Source: Caballeronia sordidicola (GTDB lineage Bacteria; Pseudomonadota; Gammaproteobacteria; Burkholderiales; Burkholderiaceae). Taken from it: 64,000 nucleotides of DNA. The notes under the pieces were generated by a model that was given only the letters and a program-made list of their open reading frames with translations, made no database searches and was not told where the DNA came from. Location: assembly GCF_002220365.1 (NCBI RefSeq), contig NZ_MTHB01000049.1, forward strand, positions 1 to 64,000, read 5' to 3'. Of the stretch, positions 15,274 to 24,344 are shown one piece after another; the stretch's first letter is position 1, and each line of letters begins with the position of its first letter. Both the position numbers and the translations under genes were made by a program.

Positions 15274-16202
15274 TCCCGCTCCCTGGCCGTGACACGCAGC
15301 AGATTGCCGAGAAGGCCGTCCGGAAAGAACAAAATGACGGCCAGCGCCACGGCCGCGACCACGAAGGTGTTGATCTGGCCAAGGGGGCGCAGGAATTCGC
15401 CGGCCACGATCAGAAACACCGAGCCGAGCACGGCGCCAAGTATGGTGCGCCGGCCGCCGAGCACGGCAGCGATGATGATCTGGACGCCCACGCCCAGGTC
15501 AACCACGGTGCTGACCGACGCGGTGCCCTGATAGAAAATCAGCATGGCCCCGGCGACACCCGAGAACACCGCGCTGATGCAAAACGCCGCGAGCTTGTGC
15601 TTCGTAACGTTGAAGCCAAGCGCTTGCGCGCCAACGGCGTCCTGGCCGCTCGCCTGCAAAATGAGTCCGATCGCCGAACGCGACAAGCCAAACAGAATGA
15701 TCGCGCAAACAATCAGAAAGGCGAGTGCATACCAGTAGTTGTCTTCCGCGCGCACGGACAGGACGTCGGGTACCGTCATGCCGATCTCGCCACCGGTCAC
15801 GCCCGCGAAAATCACGATGCAGTTCTGCAGCAACAGCACGGCGACCAGTGTGACGAGACCGAAGTAGGGACCGCGCAAGCGCAGCGCAGGCAGGGCGAGC
15901 AACAGGCCCCCGATCAACGCGACCAGCCCCCCGGCGATGATGCAGACCGGGATCGGCGGCCCCCACTTGGCATCAAGTATGGCGGCTGTATAAGCACCCA
16001 GGCCGATCAGGAACGTGGGGCCGAAGTTGACCTCGCCGGCGAAGCCGAACAGCAGGTCCCAGGCCATCGAGAAGACGCCGAAGTAGTAAGCAACCGTCAG
16101 GACGCCGAGCACGTAGCCGGACAGCCACCAGGGCAGGGTAGCCGCCACTGCCGCCAGCAGCAGCGCGGCCCAAAGCACAGGGGAGCGAAGCAGGTTCGTC
16201 AT
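15270..16202 (-). CDS. LivM-type ABC importer permease
   Basis: A 310-residue inner-membrane permease of the branched-chain amino acid transporter class (BPD_transp_2). Family segments are SMAWDLLFGFAGEVNFG, PALRLRGPYFGLVTL and VVDLGVGVQIIIAAVLGGRRTILG. The ATG at 16202 places the protein start just before the first membrane segment; a longer in-frame extension upstream is read from livH DNA and is not coding. It is 14 bases downstream of livH and overlaps the livGF fusion gene, so translation is probably coupled. Confidence 0.9.
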   Translation of the reverse strand: MTNLLRSPVLWAALLLAAVAATLPWWLSGYVLGVLTVAYYFGVFSMAWDLLFGFAGEVNFGPTFLIGLGAYTAAILDAKWGPPIPVCIIAGGLVALIGGLLLALPALRLRGPYFGLVTLVAVLLLQNCIVIFAGVTGGEIGMTVPDVLSVRAEDNYWYALAFLIVCAIILFGLSRSAIGLILQASGQDAVGAQALGFNVTKHKLAAFCISAVFSGVAGAMLIFYQGTASVSTVVDLGVGVQIIIAAVLGGRRTILGAVLGSVFLIVAGEFLRPLGQINTFVVAAVALAVILFFPDGLLGNLLRVTARERE

Positions 16203-16216
16203 GGTGGCTTCCCAAG

Positions 16217-17092
16217 CTAGCGCCGGCCCAGCAAGCCCTGAGGCCGTACATAGACCACGAGCACGAGCAACAGGAGCGCGGGCAGGGGACGCAGCGTGGG
16301 TGCGATCAGATACGCAGTAATGGTCTCCAGATAGCCCACGACGTACGCCGCCATCAGCGAGCCCGAGACACTGCCAAGACCGCCGAGGACCACGATCGAG
16401 AAGGCGCTTGCCGTGAGCTGGCCGGTGTTGTTGGAACTGACGCCGAGGAACGACGCCAGTAGCACCCCAGCGACCCCGGCAAGCACGCCGTAGATGGTCC
16501 ACGCCAGCAAGTAGACGCGAGCGAGCTCGAAGCCGAGCAGCGTCAGCCCGCGTGGGTTGATCGATGCGGCGAGCAGTGCCTTGCCTGCGCGCGTACGGTT
16601 GACGAACAGCCAGAGCAAGCCGATTACGACCCAGCAGATCACCGCGATCATGATTTCGTTAAGCGGGGTGCGTACGCCGGCAATGCTGACTACACCAGCA
16701 ATCAGCGGACGCATGGTCACCGGGTTGTCGGTGAAGAGATAGGCCATGCCCTGCTGGATCATGATGCCCCACAGCAGAGTGCCGGTGAGCACGAAGATCT
16801 CTTTCTCCTCGCGGGGAATCGCGGCTGAGCGCTGGATGGGCCGCACGACCATGAGATAGGTCACATAGGCGCAGGCCAAGCCCGACAGCACGCCCAGCAA
16901 AGTGCCGAGATAGGTGCCAATGCGGGCCTCGCCCGCGAGCATCCAGCCCATCAGCGCGGCAACCAGCATGACGCCCCCGTGCGCGAGATTGAGGACGCCC
17001 GATACGCCGAAAATCAGCGTGAAACCAATCGCCCCCAGCGCGTACAGGGAGCTGATGGCAAAACCGTCGATCAAGATTTGCAGCCAGACCAT
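16217..17092 (-). CDS. LivH-type ABC importer permease
   Basis: A 291-residue permease, partner of the LivM-type protein. The start at 17092 has GGGGCGGGA directly upstream; an in-frame start 31 codons earlier is less likely. Typical LivH segments are QILIDGFAISSLYALGAIGF, GVLNLAHGGVMLVAALMGWM and LGGLGSVSGSLMAAYVVGYL. A slightly long insert (VVRPIQRSAAIPREEKEIFV) lies between membrane segments 3 and 4, as in LivH proteins for aromatic or dicarboxylic acids, but this does not define a substrate. The binding protein gene is 123 bases upstream in the same operon. Confidence 0.9.
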   Translation of the reverse strand: MVWLQILIDGFAISSLYALGAIGFTLIFGVSGVLNLAHGGVMLVAALMGWMLAGEARIGTYLGTLLGVLSGLACAYVTYLMVVRPIQRSAAIPREEKEIFVLTGTLLWGIMIQQGMAYLFTDNPVTMRPLIAGVVSIAGVRTPLNEIMIAVICWVVIGLLWLFVNRTRAGKALLAASINPRGLTLLGFELARVYLLAWTIYGVLAGVAGVLLASFLGVSSNNTGQLTASAFSIVVLGGLGSVSGSLMAAYVVGYLETITAYLIAPTLRPLPALLLLVLVVYVRPQGLLGRR

Positions 17093-17215
17093 TCCCGCCC
17101 CTTGTGGCCCGGCAAGTGACCGGATCCCTTGAACGACGTAGTGAATGACGTACTTGAATGAGCAGCGGCCGTGATCCAGATTCATCTGGAGCGCGGCCGT
17201 TTTTCGTTTTCGGGG

Positions 17216-18481
17216 CTAGTTGGCCGCAGCTTGCTGCAGCTTGATGAAGGACGGGAATTTGACCGTCGCGTTGGCTACGCTCTTCGGCCAGATTGCTACT
17301 TGCTTGCCATCCTGCCACTGGAGATTGATACCGGTAATGTAGCCCGGGCCGTACTTGAGGGCGTGCGTGAACTGGTCGTTTTTGCCATAGAACTGCCAGC
17401 GGCCTATCGTCCCTACATAGTCGGTCTTCTCGAGCGCGTCGACCATCTTGTCCGGATCGGTTGCACCCTGGTTTCGCTTGATGGCGTCCGCGAGGATGTA
17501 GACCAGGTCGTAGCTCGTGAACCCGCAATAGGCCGGAGAAACGCCGAACTGCTTGGTGTAGGCATCGACGAACGGCACCGTCTTCGGCGTTATGGCAATG
17601 CCCGGAGCCGCGGCGCTCGCCGTAATGACACCTTCGGTGGCACCGTTGGTGTCCTTCCAGAAACTGCTGGTCGTGGCCTGCGAACTTTGGCCGCTCATGG
17701 GGATCGGTACTTGCTGGTCATGCCATTGCACGGTCGGTTGAACGCCTACATGGCTGATGCCCGTGGTGATTGTGTCGGGGTGCTTGCTTTCGATCTGATT
17801 GAAGATCGGCGTGAAGTCCGACGTGTCTGGGTTGAAGCGAATGTGGTCGAGCACCTTGAGCCCGGCTTTCGGCAGACATTCGAGGAAACGCTCGTCGAGC
17901 GGTTTGGTCCAGGCGGCATCTTCGCTCATCACGACGGTCGTCTTCATGTGGAACTGGCCCACCAGGACGTCGTGCGAGAAGTCGCAGATCGACTGGGCGA
18001 TAAACGCCGACGTCATCCAGCCGTGAAACGTGTATTTGTAGTTGTTGTAGTCATCGTGGACGTGCTTGGAAATATCGTTGCTCGCCGCGCCGGGCGTGAT
18101 GAAGGGCATCTTCAGGCGTGCCGACCAGGGTTCCATCGCGAGTGCTACCTCGCTGATGTAGCTGCCGATCACGGCAACGACCTTGTCCTGGGTAGCCGCA
18201 CGCTGGAAGGCGCGGACCCCGTCGGATGCAGAGGAGTGATCGTCGTAGGCGATGATCTGGATCATCCGGCCGTCTACGCCGCCATGAGCGTTGATCTCAT
18301 CGGCTGCAAGCTGGGCCGCCTTGGTAATCGATGCGCCGGTTACCGCAGACTCCTCGCCAATAACCCCGATCTTGATGGGATCTCCCGCAGCGTGAGCCGA
18401 AACGGCGACGCCGAGCGACGCAAACGCTGTACCCACCCGAATGAGGCCGCACAGGCGCTGCCACGTTGAATTCTTGGACAT
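17216..18481 (-). CDS. Periplasmic substrate-binding protein of the Liv-type ABC importer
   Basis: A 421-residue type I periplasmic binding protein. The ATG at 18481, with GGGG upstream, gives a signal peptide (LCGLIRVGTAFASLGVAVSAHAA, cleavage after AHA). The mature part has the Leu/Ile/Val-binding-protein layout: IKIGVIGEESAVTGASITKA, GGVDGRMIQIIAYDDHSSAS, AVIGSYISEVALAMEPWS and GFTSYDLVYILADAIKR. Ligand-contact residues cannot be assigned. As first gene of the operon it probably receives the most transcripts. The neighbouring LysR gene and the divergent acyl-CoA dehydrogenase/CoA-transferase operon suggest a carboxylic acid rather than leucine as ligand, which is an inference from context. 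Confidence 0.88.
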   Translation of the reverse strand: MSKNSTWQRLCGLIRVGTAFASLGVAVSAHAAGDPIKIGVIGEESAVTGASITKAAQLAADEINAHGGVDGRMIQIIAYDDHSSASDGVRAFQRAATQDKVVAVIGSYISEVALAMEPWSARLKMPFITPGAASNDISKHVHDDYNNYKYTFHGWMTSAFIAQSICDFSHDVLVGQFHMKTTVVMSEDAAWTKPLDERFLECLPKAGLKVLDHIRFNPDTSDFTPIFNQIESKHPDTITTGISHVGVQPTVQWHDQQVPIPMSGQSSQATTSSFWKDTNGATEGVITASAAAPGIAITPKTVPFVDAYTKQFGVSPAYCGFTSYDLVYILADAIKRNQGATDPDKMVDALEKTDYVGTIGRWQFYGKNDQFTHALKYGPGYITGINLQWQDGKQVAIWPKSVANATVKFPSFIKLQQAAAN

Positions 18482-18956
18482 CGTGGGTTCCCCGTTTCTT
18501 TTGTCGTGGAGGAGCACCTGTCAGAAGACATCGCGGTAAATAAGTAGGTGCGCAAATAACAATAGCATTCGCACAGAAGTCCGACATTGGTAGTAACGAT
18601 GATGGGTTCGGGTACAGGCACGACGCCTGGGAATATGAGCAGGGAATTGAAGGGGGTGGACTGAGCAAACGAACTGACAGCCGGTGGTGGGCCAGGTGAG
18701 ATGTCTGAAGCGGGTGGTTCGTGCGTGCGTCAGGTAGGCGCGTCAATTTCAGATCGCTACCTTCATCACGCTCGATGAAGGACGGATGTCAAACGTTGCT
18801 CGATTCCGTCGTTGACGTTTGACGATGGAATAATGATTCGTTATCCTATTTTTTAAGAAGTCAGTCAATACCCATTGGCCCACGTGCGTCAAGTGTGCAT
18901 TCTCGCGGGAAGGGTCCTTCTCGGTAACACCCGTCCCCGGCTTGATCCGCGACCAT
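18482..18956. promoter_or_regulatory. Upstream region of the Liv-type operon with an 8-bp inverted repeat
   Basis: About 475 gene-free bases ahead of the leftward importer operon. GTCAAACG at 18788-18795 and CGTTTGAC at 18816-18823 form a perfect inverted repeat with a 20-base spacer, a plausible regulator site. An AT-rich patch (about 18826-18862) lies beside it. Promoter elements could not be fixed with certainty. Confidence 0.4.
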
Positions 18957-19850
18957 TCAGGTAGCTGCGCGCAGCGCCGCCTCTTTCACATAGTCAATAA
19001 ACAATGCGGGCCCGGGCTCCGGTTGGTCACCCCGTTTCAGCGCGAGTACGTCTGAGACAAGGCGATTGCTTTTCATCGGCCTGAAGACTACGCCCCTGTC
19101 AGGAGAGCTGCGCAATGCCTGAGGAACCAGTGCGATACCCATTGCGCGACCGACCATGGTCACGACGGTCTGCCAAAGCCTGACTTCGTGACGAATGCGC
19201 GGACTGAAGCCGGCTTCCACGCAAAGCGCAATGATCAGGTCGTGGTAATGAGGCGAGACCTGGCGCGGGAAAAGGATGAAGTCATCCTGCGATAGCTTAC
19301 GCAGATCGATGATCTTGTTTGACGCCAGCCGGTGATGTTCCGGCAAGCAGCAGACAAACGGTTCAGTGACAATAGGGACCGAGACAACACCCGCCGGCAG
19401 ATCGCACCAGTAGGCGCACCCGACGTCGATCTGCATTCGTTGGAGTGCAGGGACCTGTTCGTTCGTATTCATCTCGGTCAGGACAATCTCGAGTGCCGGA
19501 TGATCGGCTTCGAAGCGCTTCACGGCTTCCGACAGGCCCCTGTACAGCATGGAATTGACGAAGCCGACGCGAAGCCGCCCGGCGAGCCCTTGCGCTGATC
19601 GCACCGTCAGCCGCTCAGCTTGCGCGGCCTGCTGCAACAGGTTGCGCGCTTCGCTAAGTAACACTTGCCCTGAGTTGGTCAGTGCCACGTTCTTGTTGGT
19701 TCGGGCGAGCAATTGCACACCGAGCTGTTCTTCGAATTTACGAATCTCGAAGGAGAGCGCAGGTTGCGAAACGTGAAGCCGTTTTGCCGCCCGGCCAAAG
19801 TGCAGCTCTTCCGCCGCCGCGACAAAAAACCGGAGTTGCCTGAGTTCCAT
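18957..19850 (-). CDS. LysR-family transcriptional regulator
   Basis: A 297-residue LysR regulator. The start at 19850 (AAAGG upstream) gives the standard N-terminus MELRQLRFFVAAAEELHFGR with the helix-turn-helix AAKRLHVSQPALSFEIRKFEEQLG; a longer frame upstream is not coding. The effector domain begins near residue 90 (GRLRVGFVNSMLYRGLSEAV). The sequence resembles the CatM/BenM-type subgroup, often tied to aromatic or other carboxylic acid catabolism. It is divergent from the acyl-CoA dehydrogenase operon and reads toward the Liv-type importer operon on the same strand, so it may control both. A 9-bp inverted repeat lies in the divergent promoter region. Confidence 0.9.
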   Translation of the reverse strand: MELRQLRFFVAAAEELHFGRAAKRLHVSQPALSFEIRKFEEQLGVQLLARTNKNVALTNSGQVLLSEARNLLQQAAQAERLTVRSAQGLAGRLRVGFVNSMLYRGLSEAVKRFEADHPALEIVLTEMNTNEQVPALQRMQIDVGCAYWCDLPAGVVSVPIVTEPFVCCLPEHHRLASNKIIDLRKLSQDDFILFPRQVSPHYHDLIIALCVEAGFSPRIRHEVRLWQTVVTMVGRAMGIALVPQALRSSPDRGVVFRPMKSNRLVSDVLALKRGDQPEPGPALFIDYVKEAALRAAT

Positions 19851-19860
19851 GACCTTTTCC

Positions 19861-19917
19861 CATCGATAAGCTGCGTTTATCGTACCAAACAAAACCGGTA
19901 TTAGACGATTATCGATG
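19861..19917. promoter_or_regulatory. Spaced inverted repeat in the LysR / acyl-CoA dehydrogenase divergent promoter
   Basis: CATCGATAA at 19861-19869 is matched by its exact reverse complement TTATCGATG at 19909-19917, 39 bases apart. A third TTATCG lies between at 19877-19882. Two separated half-site groups between divergent genes are the usual layout of LysR recognition and activation sites. Binding is inferred. Confidence 0.6.
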
Positions 19918-19961
19918 TGACGCCTAAGCTTGGGAAAACTGCAAAAACGTGGAGACAGCAT

Positions 19962-21725
19962 ATGGGCGTCATGGAGCGCGGGCCGGTCATTGGCCAGTCG
20001 AATATTCCCGACAGCCGGGGCACCAATTTCTACTGCAGCGATCCGGGCTTTGGGTCGCTGTTGCGTGTGTACCTCGGCCAATCTGCTTACGAGACCCTTG
20101 AGCCGAAACTGATCGATCTAGGTCGCCGCGCTGCGGACGAACTTGATGCGCTGGCCGCAACGGCCGACAAGAACCCGCCGGCGTTACGCCACCGGACACG
20201 GCGTGGCGAAGATCTCCAATCGATCGACAAACATCCCGCTTACGTCGAACTCGAGCGGATCGCTTATTCCGAGCTCGGACTTGCGTCCATGAGTCATCGC
20301 GGTGAGGCCATTGCGCCGCTCGTGAAATACGCGCTGACTTTTCTTTTTGTCCAAGCCGAATTCGGTCTGTGCTGCCCGGTGAGCATGACGGATTCCCTGA
20401 CACGCACGCTGCGCAAGTTCGGCTCCGCCGCCCTGGTCGAACGATTCCTGCCGAACCTGGTTTCGCAGGACTTCGACACCTTGTTTCAGGGCGCGATGTT
20501 CATGACCGAGCAAGCAGCCGGTTCCGACGTAGCGGGCATTACGACGCAAGCGCTGAGGACGGGTGACGAATGGCGGCTCACTGGCGATAAATGGTTTTGT
20601 TCCAACCCCGATGCAGACCTGGCGATGGTGCTCGCTCATGTCGATGGCGCTGCAGCCGGCATGAAAGGACTGGGGCTGTTCCTGCTTCCCAAGACCCTCG
20701 CTGATGGCACGCGCAATCATTATTGGATCGTGCGGCTGAAGGACAAGCTGGGTAGCCGCTCCATGCCGAGCGGCGAAATTATTCTCGACGGCGCTCATGC
20801 TTATCTGATCGGCGAGGTAGGACGCGGCTTTCATCAGATGGCCGACATGATCAACATGTCGCGGCTCTCCAACGGCGTGCGGGCGGCGGGACTGATGAGG
20901 CGCGCCGTCAATGAAGCGCTGCATGTTGCGCGCAATCGAGAGGCCTTTGGCGCCAAGCTCGTCGACCTGCCCCTGATGCAGCGTCAACTGGTCAAGATGA
21001 TGTTGCCCACGGAGCAGGCCCGGTCCATGTTCATGCAAATCGCGATCAATCTGCCTCGCGCCGATGCGGGCGATGAGCAAGCAAAGAAGATCGTGCGCAT
21101 CCTGACTCCGCTGATCAAGTTCCGGGCGTGCCGCGACGCGCGTCGCGTGACCGGCGACGCCATGGACGTGCGCGGCGGCGTGGGTTATATCGAGGAATGG
21201 AGCGACCCGCGGCTGGTACGTGACGCGCATCTCGGATCGATCTGGGAAGGCACCAGCAATATCGTGGCGCTGGACATTGCGCGCGCGGTCAGGCGCGAAG
21301 GCGCGCTCGGACCGCTGCAAGACTATCTCGCACGGCTGCTCGATGAAGCGCGATTGCCGCCACGCAGCCATGCGCTCTTCGCGTCATTGTTGGAGCGTGC
21401 TTGTAGCGCCATGCTGCGAGTCGCCCTCGGTGCCGACGGTGCAGATACCCAACGCGATGAATTCGTGCGCGAGGCAGGGACGGCGCTTTATCACGCGTGC
21501 ACGGCGATCTTCATGGCAAGCGAAGCCTCAAAGCAGGCACCTGACTACAGAAGGCTGGGACTCGCCCACCTGATCGCCCGATACAAGCTTCTCCCGCGAG
21601 ACCCACTTGCCATTGGCGCAGAGGACGACATGCAGGAAACCCTGGCGTTGATGGTAGCCGAGGTGCCGCTGTCGCTGGATGATGCGCTTCGACTGCTGCC
21701 GGAGCAAAGTGAGCAAGCATCATGA
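19962..21725 (+). CDS. Acyl-CoA dehydrogenase family protein (long, AidB/FadE-like form)
   Basis: A 587-residue flavoprotein. Start at 19962 with GGAGAC 6 bases upstream; a GTG at 19917 is the alternative. Typical motifs: MFMTEQAAGSDVAG (FAD/substrate site), WRLTGDKWFCSNPDADLAMV, EVGRGFHQMADMINMSRLSN and the C-terminal GGVGYIEEWSDPRLVRDAHL with SIWEGTSNIVALDIAR. Ordinary acyl-CoA dehydrogenases have about 380 residues; the extra N-terminal (about 130) and C-terminal domains place it with the long forms. It likely oxidises a CoA ester alpha-beta. It overlaps the CoA-transferase gene by 4 bases (ATGA), so the two are translated together. The substrate is unknown. Confidence 0.88.
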   Translation: MGVMERGPVIGQSNIPDSRGTNFYCSDPGFGSLLRVYLGQSAYETLEPKLIDLGRRAADELDALAATADKNPPALRHRTRRGEDLQSIDKHPAYVELERIAYSELGLASMSHRGEAIAPLVKYALTFLFVQAEFGLCCPVSMTDSLTRTLRKFGSAALVERFLPNLVSQDFDTLFQGAMFMTEQAAGSDVAGITTQALRTGDEWRLTGDKWFCSNPDADLAMVLAHVDGAAAGMKGLGLFLLPKTLADGTRNHYWIVRLKDKLGSRSMPSGEIILDGAHAYLIGEVGRGFHQMADMINMSRLSNGVRAAGLMRRAVNEALHVARNREAFGAKLVDLPLMQRQLVKMMLPTEQARSMFMQIAINLPRADAGDEQAKKIVRILTPLIKFRACRDARRVTGDAMDVRGGVGYIEEWSDPRLVRDAHLGSIWEGTSNIVALDIARAVRREGALGPLQDYLARLLDEARLPPRSHALFASLLERACSAMLRVALGADGADTQRDEFVREAGTALYHACTAIFMASEASKQAPDYRRLGLAHLIARYKLLPRDPLAIGAEDDMQETLALMVAEVPLSLDDALRLLPEQSEQAS

Positions 21726-22912
21726 GCGCGAAAACAGGCGCCCTCCAGGGGCTGAAAGTCATCGATCTGAGTCGCGTTCTCGGTGGCCCGTATTGCACGC
21801 AGGCCATTGCCGATCATGGCGCTACCGTCATCAAGCTCGAACCTCCCGCAGGCGATGAAACGCGAGGCTGGGGACCGCCTTTTGTCGGAGAAACCGCGTC
21901 GTACTTCGAAGGGGTGAATCGCAACAAGCAGGGCATCGTGGTCGACCTCACGCGCGAAGAGGGCCGCGAGATCGTCCTGCAACTGCTGGCCGATGCAGAT
22001 GTCCTGATCGAGAACTTCAAACCAGGCACGCTCGAGCGCTGGAACATGGGCTATCAGCAGGTACTGAAGTCGCGTTTTCCCAAACTCATCCATTGCTCGA
22101 TCTCAGGTTTCGGCCCGGACGGCCCGCTTGGTGGCTTACCCGGCTACGACGCGGTCATCCAGGCGATGACCGGCCTCATGAGCGTGAACGGCGAAGCGGG
22201 AGCAGGGCCGTTGCGGGTGGGTTTGCCGATTGTCGACATGGTGACCGGGCTCAACGCGTTCGCCGGCATCCTTCTCGCGCTCCACGAGCGAGCCTTGAGC
22301 GGACTCGGCCAGTCGATCGATATTGCACTTTACGACTGCGGGGTATCCCTGCTTCATCCGCATCTGCCGAACTACTTCGGCTCCGGCAAGACGCCTGTTC
22401 GCACCGGCAACGCGCATCCGAACATTGCGCCTTACGACAGCTACCGGACCGGAAGCGAACCGATTTTCCTGGCCGTGGGAAATGATCGCCAGTTCTTGAA
22501 ATTGTGCACGCACCTCGGTGCCTCACAACTTGCCGCCGATGCACGCTTTATCGACAACCGGACGCGCTGCGCGCATCGAGCAGAACTGAAAGAAGCGCTC
22601 GAAGCACTGCTTGTCACGCACGAATGCAGGGCCCTGGCTGCAATGCTGATCAGGGAAGGCGTGCCGTGTGGCCCCGTGCAAGGCGTCGACGATGTCGCGC
22701 GCCATCCGCACACGCTGCATCGAGAGATGGTGGTGGAGATGGGCGCGTATCGCGGAACCGGTACGCCGATCAAGTTGTCCCGCACGCCCGCGACGTATCG
22801 ATCACGTCCACCCGCGCTTGGAGCCGACACGGTCGCCGTGCTGGATTCACTCGGTATCGACCAGGAAACGCAGGCGAAGCTGATTGCAGCAGGTGTGGTC
22901 AAAGCCCGATAA
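21722..22912 (+). CDS. Class III CoA-transferase (CaiB/BaiF family)
   Basis: A 396-residue family III CoA-transferase. Diagnostic segments: LQGLKVIDLSRVLGGPYCTQ, IKLEPPAGDETRGWGPPF, NRNKQGIVVDLTREEGREIV, NFKPGTLERWNMGY and GFGPDGPLGGLPGYDAVIQA, where the Asp of PGYD corresponds to the catalytic aspartate of the family. It would move CoA from succinyl-CoA or another donor to the carboxylate that the neighbouring dehydrogenase then oxidises. Its start codon overlaps the upstream stop (ATGA). Succinate-hydroxymethylglutarate or formyl/oxalyl-type transferases are close alternatives and cannot be excluded. Confidence 0.9.
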   Translation: MSAKTGALQGLKVIDLSRVLGGPYCTQAIADHGATVIKLEPPAGDETRGWGPPFVGETASYFEGVNRNKQGIVVDLTREEGREIVLQLLADADVLIENFKPGTLERWNMGYQQVLKSRFPKLIHCSISGFGPDGPLGGLPGYDAVIQAMTGLMSVNGEAGAGPLRVGLPIVDMVTGLNAFAGILLALHERALSGLGQSIDIALYDCGVSLLHPHLPNYFGSGKTPVRTGNAHPNIAPYDSYRTGSEPIFLAVGNDRQFLKLCTHLGASQLAADARFIDNRTRCAHRAELKEALEALLVTHECRALAAMLIREGVPCGPVQGVDDVARHPHTLHREMVVEMGAYRGTGTPIKLSRTPATYRSRPPALGADTVAVLDSLGIDQETQAKLIAAGVVKAR

Positions 22913-22969
22913 ACCGCGCGAAGCGGACCGCTCGAGTCCGTGCGCAGAGCCTACACAGGAGACAAGCAA

Positions 22970-24295
22970 ATGAACCCAGACGTACAGCACCCGGGACAGC
23001 GCCAGCCCGCGCGGGCCGCAGGTGCGGCATTCGTTGGCACTACGATAGAATGGTATGATTTCTACATCTATGCGACCGCTTCAGCGCTGATCTTCGGCAA
23101 ACTGTTTTTTCCCTCGCATGATCCGTTTCTCAGTACCCTCGCTTCTTTTGCCACGTTCGCGGTCGGCTTCTTTGCGCGGCCGTTCGGCGGGCTGGTGTTC
23201 GGTCATTTGGGAGATCGCATCGGCCGGAAAAAAGCCTTGCTGACGACGCTGGTCATCATGGCGATCGGCACTGTCGGGATTGGTTTTCTGCCGACCTTCG
23301 AACGCATTGGCGTGTGGGCGCCCGTGTTGCTCATCGTGCTGCGGGTGGCGCAAGGTGTGGCGATTGGCGGTGAATGGGGCGGAGCAGTGCTGCTTGCGGG
23401 TGAGCATGCACCCGCGAAGCGCCGCACCTTCTTTGCGTCCTTTGCGCAGTTGGGGAGTCCCGCAGGGTTGATTCTGTCGCTGATCGCATTCCGGGTCGTT
23501 TCGTCGATGCCTGCCCAGGATTTTTGGAGTTGGGGATGGCGAGTCCCGTTTCTCGCGAGCGCGGTGTTATTGCTGGTCGGTCTGGTTATCCGCCTGGGTG
23601 TGGCCGAATCGCCCGCGTTCGAGCAGATGAAACTTGAACACAAGACCGTCAAGCTGCCGATAGCGGTCGTCGTGCGGGACGAATGGCGCACGGTCCTCCT
23701 CTGCCTGGGAGCGAACGTCATTGGCGTAGCGGGTGCGTGGTTCGTGAACACCTTCATGTTGAGCTACACCACGCAGACACTTCACTTCGACCGGGCAATG
23801 GTGCTGAGTTGTCTGTTCATTGTCGCAATCGTGCAGTTTTGCACCCAGCTCGCGTCTGGCTGGCTGGCCGATCGAATCGGTAACGTGCGCTTTCTTAAAC
23901 GGGCTGCCTTGCTCGCGATGTTGTCACCGTATCCCATGTTTCTACTGGTCCAGACGGGCCGGCCTGTGGCCATTGTGATCGGCGTGGGGTTTGCCGTCAT
24001 GTGCATGTCCAGTTCGTACGCGGTCATGGCGGGCTTCATGACCAGCGTTTTTCCAGTACGCGTGCGCTACTCGGCCATCTCTCTTTCTTATCAACTTTGC
24101 GCGGCGTTGGCGGGCGGATTGACACCGTTGATCGGAACGGTGCTCGTGCATCAGTACGCCGGGCAATGGTGGCCTCTGGCCGCGTTCTATAGCGTGCTCG
24201 CAGCCATCACGCTGATTTGCATCGCCCGATTGGAACGGCGGCGCAATGCAGGATCGCCCTCAATGGAACGAGCGTTTGTCGAGCCGCAGTCGTGA
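22970..24295 (+). CDS. MHS-family major facilitator transporter
   Basis: A 441-residue 12-segment MFS protein of the metabolite:H+ symporter family. Start at 22970 with AGGAGA upstream. Hallmarks: AAFVGTTIEWYDFYIYATAS at the N-terminus, the loop 2-3 motif GHLGDRIGRKKALL, RVAQGVAIGGEWGGAVLLAGEH and, after segment 8, GWLADRIGNVRFL. Relatives carry shikimate, 2-oxoglutarate, proline/betaine or citrate. The genes immediately before it encode a CoA-transferase and an acyl-CoA dehydrogenase on the same strand, so it most likely imports the carboxylate that they process, alongside or instead of the Liv-type importer. Confidence 0.9.
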   Translation: MNPDVQHPGQRQPARAAGAAFVGTTIEWYDFYIYATASALIFGKLFFPSHDPFLSTLASFATFAVGFFARPFGGLVFGHLGDRIGRKKALLTTLVIMAIGTVGIGFLPTFERIGVWAPVLLIVLRVAQGVAIGGEWGGAVLLAGEHAPAKRRTFFASFAQLGSPAGLILSLIAFRVVSSMPAQDFWSWGWRVPFLASAVLLLVGLVIRLGVAESPAFEQMKLEHKTVKLPIAVVVRDEWRTVLLCLGANVIGVAGAWFVNTFMLSYTTQTLHFDRAMVLSCLFIVAIVQFCTQLASGWLADRIGNVRFLKRAALLAMLSPYPMFLLVQTGRPVAIVIGVGFAVMCMSSSYAVMAGFMTSVFPVRVRYSAISLSYQLCAALAGGLTPLIGTVLVHQYAGQWWPLAAFYSVLAAITLICIARLERRRNAGSPSMERAFVEPQS

Positions 24296-24344
24296 AACCA
24301 GATTCGTTCGACACGGAGCGCTGCCGGTGCTTGCGCGAACCTGC

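Noticed and set aside
16203-16502. 100-residue N-terminal extension of the LivM-type permease
   Set aside because: It is read from livH DNA in another frame, and membrane segment 1 follows the ATG at 16202.
20184-21371. 395-codon open frame antisense to the acyl-CoA dehydrogenase
   Set aside because: No recognisable protein sequence; the sense frame is a clear flavoprotein.
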